Shown here piece by piece: positions 9,297-17,352 of a stretch of DNA of 64,000 nt. This DNA is from VXNE01 sp965248075. GTDB lineage: Bacteria > Pseudomonadota > Gammaproteobacteria > Pseudomonadales > Azotimanducaceae. The notes beneath the pieces are model-generated. The model saw only the letters and a list, made by a program, of their open reading frames with translations, searched no databases and was not told where the DNA came from. Each line of letters begins with the position of its first letter. The first letter of the stretch is position 1. Location of the stretch: assembly GCA_965248075.1 (NCBI GenBank), contig CBDFIL010000002.1:806001-870000 (forward strand). The letters run 5' to 3'. A program made the position numbers and the translations under genes.

Positions 9297-9773
9297 ATGA
9301 AGCGAACGCGCAGAAATTGGCGGCTTGCCACGGCAGTGCTGGCGCTGGCGGCCACCGGCAGCGCCTGGGCCGACGGCGCACCGGTGCGCATCGATCCGGC
9401 CGTATTGGCCGGGGAGGGCCTCGAAGCCCTGCCGCCACGCGACCCGGCCATCACCATTTCGCAGCGGGACGACAAGTCCTCCTTCAAGTCCGTCTTCGAG
9501 GGGGACATCGTGTCGGGCGTCTTCGAGTCCGGACCGGCGGTCCTGAAGGTCGAGGGCCTCGCGTTCGACGAGTTCATCTACGTCCTGGAGGGCGGCCTGG
9601 TGCTGACGGGGGCCGACGGCGTGGCCCATACCTTTGGGCCGGGCGACTACCTCGTGCTGCCCAAGGGCTGGTCCGGCACCTGGGAGATGACCGGGGACAC
9701 CTACCGGGAACTCATCGTCGTCGAGACCCAGACGTACCTCCAGGGCATGCAGGACCTGGAGACAGACCCGTAG
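9297..9773 (+). CDS. Cupin-domain protein 2, exported
   Basis: 158 residues. ATG at 9297 after AAAGGAG starts a clear Sec signal peptide (MKRTRRNWRLATAVLALAA...SAWADG), so this paralogue is likely periplasmic, with the quinoprotein. The mature part begins APVRIDPAVLAGEGLEALPPRD and carries the cupin core FDEFIYVLEGGLVLTGADG and HTFGPGDYLVLPKGWSGTWE. It is closest to cupin 5 (20155), which is also exported and shares the ALPPRDP insert. It lies 92 bases after quinoprotein copy 2. The stop codon at 9771-9773 is formed by a REP1 head. Confidence 0.8.
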   Translation: MKRTRRNWRLATAVLALAATGSAWADGAPVRIDPAVLAGEGLEALPPRDPAITISQRDDKSSFKSVFEGDIVSGVFESGPAVLKVEGLAFDEFIYVLEGGLVLTGADGVAHTFGPGDYLVLPKGWSGTWEMTGDTYRELIVVETQTYLQGMQDLETDP

Positions 9774-9795
9774 GGGAGACCCTTGTGGTCTCCCG
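9770..9795 (+). repeat. REP1 copy forming the cupin 2 stop codon
   Basis: Stem GAGACC/GGTCTC, loop CTTGT, intact GTAGGGG head. Only 13 bases separate it from the ATG of quinoprotein copy 3, whose ribosome site GGAGGG follows immediately. Confidence 0.9.
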
Positions 9796-9808
9796 TTCCG
9801 GAGGGAAA

Positions 9809-11905
9809 ATGGGACACACAACCATGATCGGTTCGCCCGCCGCCGAGGCCCTTGCGGGGACCCTTGCGGGGGCCCTTGCGCTGCTGCTGGCGACAGGCCA
9901 CCCCGCCTTCGCCGCCGATCCGCAGAACACCGACTGGCCGCTGCTGGGCAACGCCCACGAGATGCAGCACCACGCGGACCTCTCCGAGATCAACACCGAC
10001 ACCGTCGGCCGGCTGGGCCTCGCCTGGTGGGTGGACCTGCCGGCGATCAAGGGCCTGGTCGGCAATCCTCTGATCACCGACGGCAGGATCTTCCAGAGCG
10101 GCGCCGGCAGCGTCATCTACGCCAACGACCTGCGCACCGGCAAGCTGCTGTGGACCTTCGACCCCCGACCCGGCCCGGGGGAGGGCACGTTCATCGAGGC
10201 CTACGGCATGAACTTCAACCGCGGCGTGGCGCTGCACGGGGAGCTCGTCATCGTCGGCACCGGCGACTGCCGGCTGGTGGCCGTGGACCAGGAGACGGGC
10301 ACGCAGCGCTGGGAGGCCCGGGCCTGCGACCAGGGGAACGGCCAGACCATCACCGCGGCGCCGCGGGTCGGGGGCGGCATGGTGTTCACGGGCAACGCCT
10401 GCGGGGACTCCGGTGCGAGCCGGGGCCACGTGGACGCGTTCGACGCCGGCACCGGACGCCGCCTGTGGCGCTTCTACACCGTCCCGGGCGATCCCTCGAA
10501 ACCCCCGGAGAGCGAGCTCTACCGCATGGCGGCCGCCACCTGGGCCGAGGGCTGGTACGAACGCACGAAGGGTTGCGGCAGCGTGTGGGACGCGATGGTC
10601 TACGACCCGCGCTCGGAGCGGCTCTACATCGGGGTCGGGGGGCCGGCGCCGATGAACCCCCTGGCCCGCCGAGCGGGTGCGGGCGACGAGCTGTTCACGA
10701 GTTCCGTCGTGGCCCTCGACGCGAAGACGGGCGAGTACGTATGGCACTTCAAGCAGAATCCCGGCGACGGCTGGAACTTCGAGCCGTCGGTCGGGCTCAT
10801 GCTCGCGAGCGTGCCGGACGTCGACGGGGAGCGCCGCGTGGTCATCAGCGTGCCGAAGGACGGTTTCGTCTACGTGCTCGACGCGGACACCGGGGAGTTC
10901 CTGTCCGGGCGCAACTACGTCCCCGTGAACTGGGCCAGCGGGCTCGACGAGGAAGGCCGGCCCATCCACCTGCCCGACGCGCGCTACTGGGAACAGCCGG
11001 ACGGCCGGGCGGTGGTCTCGCCGGCGGGCATGGGGGCCCATAGCTGGGATGCGCTGGCGTTCGATCCCGAGAAGCACGTGGTGTTCATTCCCGTCCAGAC
11101 CATGCCGACGCTCCACCAGGCGGTCGGGGACGCCGAAGGGGTCGCGGCCGAGCTGGGCGTCGTGTTCGACGCGCACTACGGGAGCAAGGGACATCCCGGC
11201 TGGGAGGCCTTCGGCGAGTTGGTGGCGTGGGACCCGGTGCTGCAGACGGAGGTCTGGCGCCAGCGCCACGCGCTGCCCATGAACGGCGGCGCGCTGCACA
11301 CGGCCGGCGGCCTCGTCTTCCAGGGCCTGGCCGAGGGTTACCTGGTGGCTTACGACTCCGCGACCGGGGAGCGCCTCTGGTCGGCGCCGGCGGGCGGTAC
11401 GGTCCGCAGCGCGCCGTCGACGGTGATGGCGGACGGCAAGCAGTACATCGTCGTGGCGAGCGGCAACGTCGCCACCGCCGCCGGCGGGAGCGGGTTCTCG
11501 GGCTACAGTTCCGTACCGCGGGCCCGCAGCCGTCCCCGCCTGCTCGCCTTTGCCCTCGACGGCCGCGCTCCGGCGCCGCCGTGGGCGGAGCTCCCGCACA
11601 TCCCCGCGCCGCCCGCGCCGCGTTTCGACGCGACTCTGGCGTCGGCGGGGGCGGGCCTGTTCGAGGCATACGGCTGCATGGCCTGCCATGGCCCTGGCGC
11701 CGTCGCGGCCCTGGCCGCGCTGGACCTGCGCGTGCGGCCGCCGGCGAGCGTGGAGTACCTGCAGGCCGTGCTCGCCGGCGCCCTCGCGACGCGCGGCATG
11801 CCGGCCTTCGAGCTGGGGGACGACGGGGTGCAGGCCCTGCAGGCCTACCTGATCAATCGCGCATGGGACGCGCACGAGGAGCAGGAAGGCGTCTCGGGCG
11901 ATTGA
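9809..11905 (+). CDS. PQQ quinoprotein with C-terminal cytochrome c, copy 3
   Basis: An intact 698-residue paralogue of copies 1 and 2. ATG at 9809 follows GGAGGGAAA; the frame is open far upstream through cupin 2, but that part is a shadow. The signal peptide contains a repeated alanine-rich stretch (LAGTLAGALALLLATG), and the mature protein begins at about ADPQNTDWPLLG. The propeller carries GDGWNFE (Asn323), and the cytochrome c domain has CMACH at residues 623-627 with RGMPAF as candidate axial Met. Expected role: periplasmic PQQ-dependent oxidation with built-in haem transfer; substrate unknown. Cupin 3 follows. Confidence 0.85.
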   Translation: MGHTTMIGSPAAEALAGTLAGALALLLATGHPAFAADPQNTDWPLLGNAHEMQHHADLSEINTDTVGRLGLAWWVDLPAIKGLVGNPLITDGRIFQSGAGSVIYANDLRTGKLLWTFDPRPGPGEGTFIEAYGMNFNRGVALHGELVIVGTGDCRLVAVDQETGTQRWEARACDQGNGQTITAAPRVGGGMVFTGNACGDSGASRGHVDAFDAGTGRRLWRFYTVPGDPSKPPESELYRMAAATWAEGWYERTKGCGSVWDAMVYDPRSERLYIGVGGPAPMNPLARRAGAGDELFTSSVVALDAKTGEYVWHFKQNPGDGWNFEPSVGLMLASVPDVDGERRVVISVPKDGFVYVLDADTGEFLSGRNYVPVNWASGLDEEGRPIHLPDARYWEQPDGRAVVSPAGMGAHSWDALAFDPEKHVVFIPVQTMPTLHQAVGDAEGVAAELGVVFDAHYGSKGHPGWEAFGELVAWDPVLQTEVWRQRHALPMNGGALHTAGGLVFQGLAEGYLVAYDSATGERLWSAPAGGTVRSAPSTVMADGKQYIVVASGNVATAAGGSGFSGYSSVPRARSRPRLLAFALDGRAPAPPWAELPHIPAPPAPRFDATLASAGAGLFEAYGCMACHGPGAVAALAALDLRVRPPASVEYLQAVLAGALATRGMPAFELGDDGVQALQAYLINRAWDAHEEQEGVSGD

Positions 11906-11972
11906 GGGAGGCATTGAGAGAGGGAGGCGAGGCATTGAGGACACACAATTGGGGAAACAAGGAGAAACAGCG

Positions 11973-12422
11973 ATGGCGGAACAGCCAGCAACCGCTGAGC
12001 AGACACAGACCAGAGGCGCGCCCCTGCGCATCGACCCGGCCGTGCTGGCCGGGCAGGGCCTTGACCCGGGGCCGGAGCAGGACGGCATGCAGTCGTCCTT
12101 CAAGTCCGTCTTCGAGGGCGACATAGTCTCCGCGGTGTTCGAGTCGGGGCCGGGGGCGATGCAGGTCGAGGACCTCATGTTCGACGAGTTCATCTACATC
12201 CTGGCCGGCCAACTCGTGCTGACCGGTGCTGACGACGGCGTGGCGCACACCTTTGGGACGGGCGATCACCTGGTGCTGCCCAAGGGCTGGTCCGGCACCT
12301 GGGAGATGGTCGGCGACACCTACCGGGAACTCATCGTCGTCGAGACGCAGACGTATCTCAAGAGCCTGGAGGAACTGGGCGTGGTCGCCCGTCCCCGACC
12401 CTGTGGTCGCCCGACGGCCTGA
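11973..12422 (+). CDS. Cupin-domain protein 3, no signal peptide, tail made of repeat sequence
   Basis: 149 residues from ATG at 11973 (after AAGGAG). The core FDEFIYILAGQLVLTGADDG, then HTFGTGDHLVLPKGWSGTWE, matches cupin 1, and neither has a signal peptide. The last residues, VVARPRPCGRPTA, are encoded by degenerate REP1 sequence (12379-12415, GTGGTCGCCCG twice), so the natural end has been lost into the repeat. It follows quinoprotein copy 3, with the shared leader GCATTGAGGACACAC. An insertion sequence starts shortly after. Confidence 0.75.
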   Translation: MAEQPATAEQTQTRGAPLRIDPAVLAGQGLDPGPEQDGMQSSFKSVFEGDIVSAVFESGPGAMQVEDLMFDEFIYILAGQLVLTGADDGVAHTFGTGDHLVLPKGWSGTWEMVGDTYRELIVVETQTYLKSLEELGVVARPRPCGRPTA

Positions 12423-12463
12423 CCCGGCGCCTGTCGGGCCGGCCGTAGCCCCCCTCTTCACGG

Positions 12464-14331
12464 CTAATTTGTTCTCCGGTTGGTTGACGATATTCGCAGG
12501 GTGTTGCGAGTCATGCGGAGGTAGTCGAAGACGCGGCGGGGATTGCGGTTGAGGCGGCGCATGGCGGCGGCGACGTAGTCGTCGGTGTGGGAACGGATGA
12601 CGCCGATGGCGAAGCGTCGCAGGCGGGTGGTGTTTTCGGGGCCGTGGCCGGTTCGGATGCGCAGGCGGTCCTCGTCGAAGGCGTTGTCGAGGATGTTGTG
12701 GACGGACTCGACCTTCCAGTGGCCGCGGTTGAGTTGGAGCAGGCGCCGGGCGTCGGCGGTGTCGGGGCCGTGGCTGGTGATGCCGAGGGCGTATTCGACC
12801 GAGTGCTTGCGGGACTTTTTGACGATGGCGGTGCGCTCGACGAGGAAGGCCTGTCCGACGTGGGGGAAGGTCAGGTGGCCGTTGAGGCGGGCGGTGGTCC
12901 AGATGGCGCGGCTTTCGAGGCGCCCGTGCTGAAGGGCGAAGGGCTCGCGGAAGTCGGGCTCGCCGCGCCGTGCGAAGAACAGCCGGAGGTCGTCGAGCAG
13001 GGTCGGCTGGTTGCCCTTGGCGGTGAATACGAAGTGGGCGCCGCGGTCGTGGAGGAAGTCGGCGAGCTTGCGCTGGGTGAGCAGGGCGTCGGCGGTGAAG
13101 GTCTTGCCGGCGAAGTCGAGTTCGAGGCCTTCGAGCATGGGGACGACGGTTCCGATTTCGTTGGTGCGCTTGGTCTCGTCGTCGGCGCCGAGCGGGAGGC
13201 GGTCGACTTTTTTTGGGTGAGGGTGACGCCGTCGCGCTGGCCGACGGCGCCGAGGATGTGGACCTGGCACTGGTTCTCGCCGATCTTGCCGGTGGCGGGC
13301 TTGGCATCGCCGTTGGCGGCGCGGGCCTCCGCCTGCGGCGCGCGGGCGTCAGTATAGATGGCGTTGCGCATGGTCTTGCCGTCGATGGCGATGGCGTCGT
13401 CGGCGTTGCCGCGGGCGGCGTCGAAGCGCCGCAGGGCGCGGTCGAGCTGGTCGGGGTCGACGCGTACCAGAACGTCGCGGATGACGTATTCGCTGGGCAC
13501 CTCGTAGCGGCTGCCGCGGTGCCGGCAACGGAACCGCTCGCGGGCGCGCGGCGACAGGTCGGCGGCCCATTCGGCCATGGCCTTGTAGCCGCACGCGCCG
13601 CACAGCGTGGCGCCGGCGGCGATGGCGAGCACGACGGTCAGCGGATGGCGCCGGCCCTGGCGGCGGCGCGGGTCGTCGATGTCGGCGAAGTGGTCGGGCA
13701 GGGAACGCATGGTGTCGGCGGAGATCATGGCCTTCGGGCCTCCGTGGCGGTCGATGGGGTGGAGTGCGGGCCGCGTCAGGCGCGCCCGCGCGGCGGCGAC
13801 CAAGGGGCGGACGAAGACCAGCTTCGGCGCGGCCGGGGCGGCGCTGTAGCCGCCGCGCACGCGACGGAAGCCGCGCGTGCGCCCGACGCAGGTCCAGTTC
13901 GCGGCGCGGTACACCGTGCCGCGGAAGCGCGCCGGATCGACGAAGGTCTCCAGCAGCACGAGCGGGTGGCCGAAGCGCGCCGGCCAGTCCGCCGCCAGCC
14001 GCCGTTCGCACAGCGCCAGCACCCGCGAGCCCAGATTCGGCACGCGCCAGCCCGGCAGGATCAGGAAGCGGCTATTGTTGGCGAGCAAGTGCTGGCGGTC
14101 GTACTGCGTGCGAAAGTCCCAACCGATCCAGCGGTCGCGGGCGCCGCACTTCAGCGCCGGCGCCGAGAAGCCGATCAGCGCCACCCACCGGTCGCGCCAG
14201 CGCGCGGCGTACCACAGCGTTTCGCCGATCTTCGGCGGCGCCCCCAGGTAGTGGTGCGCCGCCATCAGCTCCCGATAGCGCCCTTCCGCCGCCGCCGTCA
14301 CCGGCTCCACGGCAACCTCGCCCAACTCCAC
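12464..14331 (-). CDS. DruA (DUF4338)-ISAs1 type fused transposase, in two frames
   Basis: Reading leftwards from GTG at 14331. Residues ~10-200 match the DUF4338/DruA domain (HHYLG, RDRWIGWDFRTQYDR, NNSRFLILP, LLETFVDPARFRGT, YRAANWTCVGRTRG). An ISAs1-type transposase follows (DDPRRRQGRRHPLTVVLAIA, AIDGKTMR with the first catalytic Asp). The frame then changes at an A7 run: the upstream frame would end at 12871 (486 residues), while the second Asp (TADALLTQ) and the Glu (HWKVESVHN) lie in the -1 frame ending at 12464. A -1 shift at A_AAA_AAG restores QKKVDRLPLGADDE and gives about 622 residues with a full DDE set. Either programmed frameshifting or a decayed element; intact core residues favour the former. 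Confidence 0.8.
12464..14331 (-). mobile_element. ISAs1-family-like insertion sequence, ends unresolved
   Basis: The extent given is that of the transposase; convincing terminal inverted repeats or target duplications could not be found in 12423-12463 or 14332-14420. It separates cupin 3 from receptor 2, inside the quinoprotein array, and could have helped rearrange that array. Confidence 0.65.
13207..13213 (-). other. Slippery heptamer A_AAA_AAG
   Basis: In the zero frame the codons are CAA AAA AAG, so the heptamer is phased exactly for a -1 shift into the downstream transposase frame. Downstream GC-rich sequence with TCGGCGCCGA could fold as a stimulator, which is unproven. Confidence 0.6.
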
Positions 14332-14586
14332 TCCGCCCCCGGTTCCGCATCAAACTGCGGGCGTTTCTACACCGGTTCGGCGCGGATGTCCAGCATTCCA
14401 CCTAACCCGTTCTTTCCGCTCGCCTTCCCCGGGTGGACCAATTCGCCCTGCCCCCCTCTTTTGTTGACGCCTATCCCGTACTGCCGTACGGTAGCCTGGC
14501 CACCCTGTGGTGGCCAGGGGCAGGCAGGAATGCGAGGGCGGACAAGCGACCCGCGCGACCGCGGGGTCGGGGGAGGGACGATTGAC

Positions 14587-16782
14587 ATGAACGAGACAGG
14601 ATCGAGCGCACGGACGCTCATGGCCGCGGCAATGGCCGCCGCACTCTGCTGGGGCACGTCGGCCGAGGAGTCGACCTCCCCCGGGGACGACGCCGCGCGC
14701 CCGGCCATCGAGGAGGTCATCGTCTCCGCCCAGAAACGCGACGAGTCCATCCAGGAGGTACCGATCGCGATCTCGGCCTTCACGGGGGAGGCGCTGCGCG
14801 ACAGCGTCATCAAGGACTCACAGGAACTGGTGAAGGCCGTCCCGAACGTGTCCGGGGGCTTCTCGAGCAACTACATGTTCATCACGGTGCGGGGCATCAA
14901 TTCCGGGACGTACAGCGCCGGGTCCGAACCGGCGCTCGGCCTCTATACGGACGGCATCTACCGCGGCCGCCACGGGGCCGCGATCGGCACCTACTTCGAC
15001 CTGGAGCGGGTCGAGGTGCTGAAGGGCCCGCAGGGGCTGCTGTTCGGCCGCAACGCCTCCTCCGGAGCGATCCACGTCCTCACGGCGCAGCCGGACCTGG
15101 GCCGGACGGAGGCGTCCTTCGCGGTGGGCGCCGGGGAGCGGGGCCGGCAGAGCCTCGAGGGGATGGTGAACCTGCCGCTGGGCGACCGCTGGGGCCTGCG
15201 GGCTGCCGTCGTGCAGAAGCAAGAGGACGGCTACATCCACAATATCGCGACGGGCGAGGATCACCTCTGGTACGACGTGAGCGCGGCACGCCTGTCCCTG
15301 CGCCACGAGCCCGACTGGGGCGATGCGACGCTGAAGGTCGCCTACGAGGACCGGGAACAGTCCGGCGCCATCTACCTCCCCATCAACCTGGACGGTTCGT
15401 GGCTGTACGGCGACGAACTCACGACGAGCGGGACGTCGGGTGACCATGACCTCGTCGAGACGGCGGAGGCGACGCTGACCGTCAATATCGACCTGCCCGG
15501 GTCCATGACCCTGCGGTCGTTGACGGGCTACTACTCGAACAACTTCGACTTCCACGAGGACTGGGACGGGACTCCGCTTGAGCTCGGCAACTGGCTCACG
15601 TCCCAGGAGAGCGAGTACTTCAGCCAGGAGTTGGTGCTGTCCGGCGACCGCGGCCGCCTCTCGTGGTTCGCCGGGGCCAGTCTCTACAGCGAGGACATCA
15701 GCTACGACCTGCACCACGCCACCGGGGACATCGGATTCCTGTTCGGGTTCCCGTTTCCGCTCATGTTCGACGAGCAGGTGTACATCGACGGCGAGTACCA
15801 GGGGTGGGCCGTGTACGGCGAGGCGAAGTGGCAGCTCACCGAAGCGCTCGACCTGAGCGTGGGCGGGCGCTACACGAACGACGAGCGGGACGGGACCTTC
15901 GAGTTCCTGGGGGGAGGCTTCATCGTCCCGTTGTACACGCCGTCCCCCGTGTCCGGCGGGGAGACCTGGAACGACTTCTCGCCGCGGTTCGCGCTGCGCT
16001 ACTTCGCCCGCGACAACCTGATGCTCTACGGTACGGCCAGCCGGGGCTTCAAGGCCGGCGGGCTCGACACGACGCGTCTGTCGGAGCCGGCGGATCCGCT
16101 GACCCTGCTACTGCCGCCAGGCGCTAGGGTCGCCACGTACGACGCCGAGGAGGTATGGGCGTACGAGGTCGGCGCGAAGGGAACGCTGTTCGACGACCGC
16201 CTGCGCATGGCGGTGGCGGCCTTCTCGTACGACTACCAGGAACGGCAGATCGACGTGCTCGACCCGTTCCAGGGGCTGTCCGCCGTGCTCAATATCGGAG
16301 AGGTGGAGGGCACGGGCGTGGAAGTCGAGTTGCAGTGGGTGCTCGACCAGTACTGGGACGTACGACTTGCCGTGGGCTACCTCGATGCGGAATCCCGTGG
16401 CATTCCGCCGGCCGCGTGCGCGAACCTGGACTGCGACGGGCACCGACCGCCGTACAGTCCGGAGCGTACCGCATCCGGCGCGCTCAACGCGCACTACCCG
16501 TTCGCCGGTGGAGAGTGGCTCGGAACGCTGGAGTTCTTCTGGCGGTCGGAGATTCACTCGAATCTGAACAACCACCCGCTGGGGGAGCTCGATTCGAGCG
16601 GCACGGTCAACGTCCAGGTCGGCTGGGAGGATGAGCGCTGGAGGGTCGTGGCCTACCTGGAGAATGCCGCCGACGAGGTCACCGCCCAGGTCCGCCTGTT
16701 CAGCGACGTCTTCCAGCTCGGACTGAACGCGACCCGCCCACGGACCGCCGGAGTGAGCATCAGCTACCGGTTTGCCCAGTAG
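14587..16782 (+). CDS. TonB-dependent outer-membrane receptor 2
   Basis: 731 residues from ATG at 14587 (GGGAGG upstream; the longer open frame crosses the IS and is rejected). Signal peptide MNETGSSARTLMAAAMAAAL, TonB box-like EEVIVSAQKRDES, plug (VEVLKGPQGLLFGRNASSGA), barrel ending SISYRF. Two residues, AQ, follow the terminal Phe before a stop that belongs to a REP1 head. It is closely related to receptor 3 (21980), less so to receptor 1. Substrate unknown; its position among the quinoproteins suggests the same uptake-oxidation system. Confidence 0.9.
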   Translation: MNETGSSARTLMAAAMAAALCWGTSAEESTSPGDDAARPAIEEVIVSAQKRDESIQEVPIAISAFTGEALRDSVIKDSQELVKAVPNVSGGFSSNYMFITVRGINSGTYSAGSEPALGLYTDGIYRGRHGAAIGTYFDLERVEVLKGPQGLLFGRNASSGAIHVLTAQPDLGRTEASFAVGAGERGRQSLEGMVNLPLGDRWGLRAAVVQKQEDGYIHNIATGEDHLWYDVSAARLSLRHEPDWGDATLKVAYEDREQSGAIYLPINLDGSWLYGDELTTSGTSGDHDLVETAEATLTVNIDLPGSMTLRSLTGYYSNNFDFHEDWDGTPLELGNWLTSQESEYFSQELVLSGDRGRLSWFAGASLYSEDISYDLHHATGDIGFLFGFPFPLMFDEQVYIDGEYQGWAVYGEAKWQLTEALDLSVGGRYTNDERDGTFEFLGGGFIVPLYTPSPVSGGETWNDFSPRFALRYFARDNLMLYGTASRGFKAGGLDTTRLSEPADPLTLLLPPGARVATYDAEEVWAYEVGAKGTLFDDRLRMAVAAFSYDYQERQIDVLDPFQGLSAVLNIGEVEGTGVEVELQWVLDQYWDVRLAVGYLDAESRGIPPAACANLDCDGHRPPYSPERTASGALNAHYPFAGGEWLGTLEFFWRSEIHSNLNNHPLGELDSSGTVNVQVGWEDERWRVVAYLENAADEVTAQVRLFSDVFQLGLNATRPRTAGVSISYRFAQ

Positions 16783-16804
16783 GGGCGGGGCTTGTCCCCG
16801 CCCG
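16779..16804 (+). repeat. REP1 copy forming the receptor 2 stop codon
   Basis: Stem GCGGGG/CCCCGC, loop CTTGT, intact GTAGGGG head; its TAG is the stop at 16780-16782. Confidence 0.9.
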
Positions 16805-16828
16805 TGCCGGGCCCGTGTGGCCCCCTTA

Positions 16829-16975
16829 CATGGAACATAAGGCGACGGGAGCGTAGCGACCGTTGCCTTATGTTCCGTGAGTGGTCGGCGTGGCTGGGCC
16901 GGAGGCGGCGCCGGTGCGTAGCGGCAGGCGAAGGCGCTTGCTCCGCAAGCGGCCGGACCGGCTTTGGGGCGCTAC
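16829..16975 (+). repeat. REP2 element, copy 1
   Basis: A first hairpin pairs GGAACATAAGGC with GCCTTATGTTCC. A conserved block GGCGTGGCTGGGCCGGAGGC follows, then a second GC-rich hairpin, ending GGGGCGCTAC, i.e. a GTAGCGCC head when read on the minus strand. Other copies: 24204, 53454, 55557. Confidence 0.75.
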
Positions 16976-17056
16976 GGGGGCCGAACCGGAAAGCGCAGTG
17001 CCTCCCGTATCCAACCCCACCGATTCCGTACAGGCACCCTCGTGGCGTCCCGTTCC

Positions 17057-17083
17057 GTAGGGGAGACCCTGATGGTCTCGCGT
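17057..17083 (+). repeat. Degenerate REP1 copy at a gene breakpoint
   Basis: GTAGGGGAGACC head and arm, but loop and far arm are altered (CTGAT, GGTCTCGCG). It abuts the 5' edge of a truncated quinoprotein fragment. Confidence 0.7.
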
Positions 17084-17088
17084 TCCGC

Positions 17089-17217
17089 GGGGCCCTCGCG
17101 GTCCGCGGCAGGCCGGCCTTCGAGCTGGCGGACGACGGGGTGCAGGCCCTGCGCGCCTACCTGGTCAATCTCGCCTGGGACGCGCACGAGGCGCAGGACG
17201 GCGCCTCGGGGGACTGA
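17089..17217 (+). pseudogene. 3' scrap of a PQQ quinoprotein-cytochrome c gene
   Basis: Forty-two codons matching the end of the cytochrome c domain of copies 1-3 (GALAVRGRPAFELADDGVQ, AYLVNLAWDAHEAQDGASGD, stop). The axial-Met segment RGMPAF is changed to RGRPAF. Everything upstream is missing, with a broken REP1 at the junction. It is a relic of another quinoprotein copy. Confidence 0.8.
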
Positions 17218-17225
17218 GGGACGCA

Positions 17226-17298
17226 GTAGGGGCGGGGCTTGTCCCCGCCCGTCCCGACGCCATGCACGCATGCGAGTCGAAGCAAGCCCCTCCCCTAC
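17226..17298. repeat. REP1 tail-to-tail pair upstream of quinoprotein copy 4
   Basis: Plus copy 17226-17251 (stem GCGGGG/CCCCGC) and a minus copy, reduced at its tail, ending at 17298, around GCCATGCACGCATGCGAG. The pair and the following ~45 bases match 6973-7095, upstream of copy 2. Confidence 0.8.
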
Positions 17299-17352
17299 GA
17301 CGCCCGCGTCGAAACTGTGCAAGCCGTGGGGATGGCACGTTAGGAGGAGAAA

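Noticed and set aside
9317..9808. Apparent fusion of cupin 2 region and quinoprotein copy 3 in one 862-codon frame
   Set aside because: The upstream part is a wrong-frame reading of cupin 2; a signal peptide and ribosome site at 9809 define the true start.
6964..12193. Long minus-strand open frames of about 800 codons opposite quinoprotein copies 2 and 3
   Set aside because: Mirror images of the duplicated quinoprotein genes, with no recognisable family or ribosome site; repetition only reflects the duplicated plus-strand genes.
13213..14586. Plus-strand extension of receptor 2 across the IS
   Set aside because: Shadow of the transposase on the opposite strand; the signal peptide starts at 14587.
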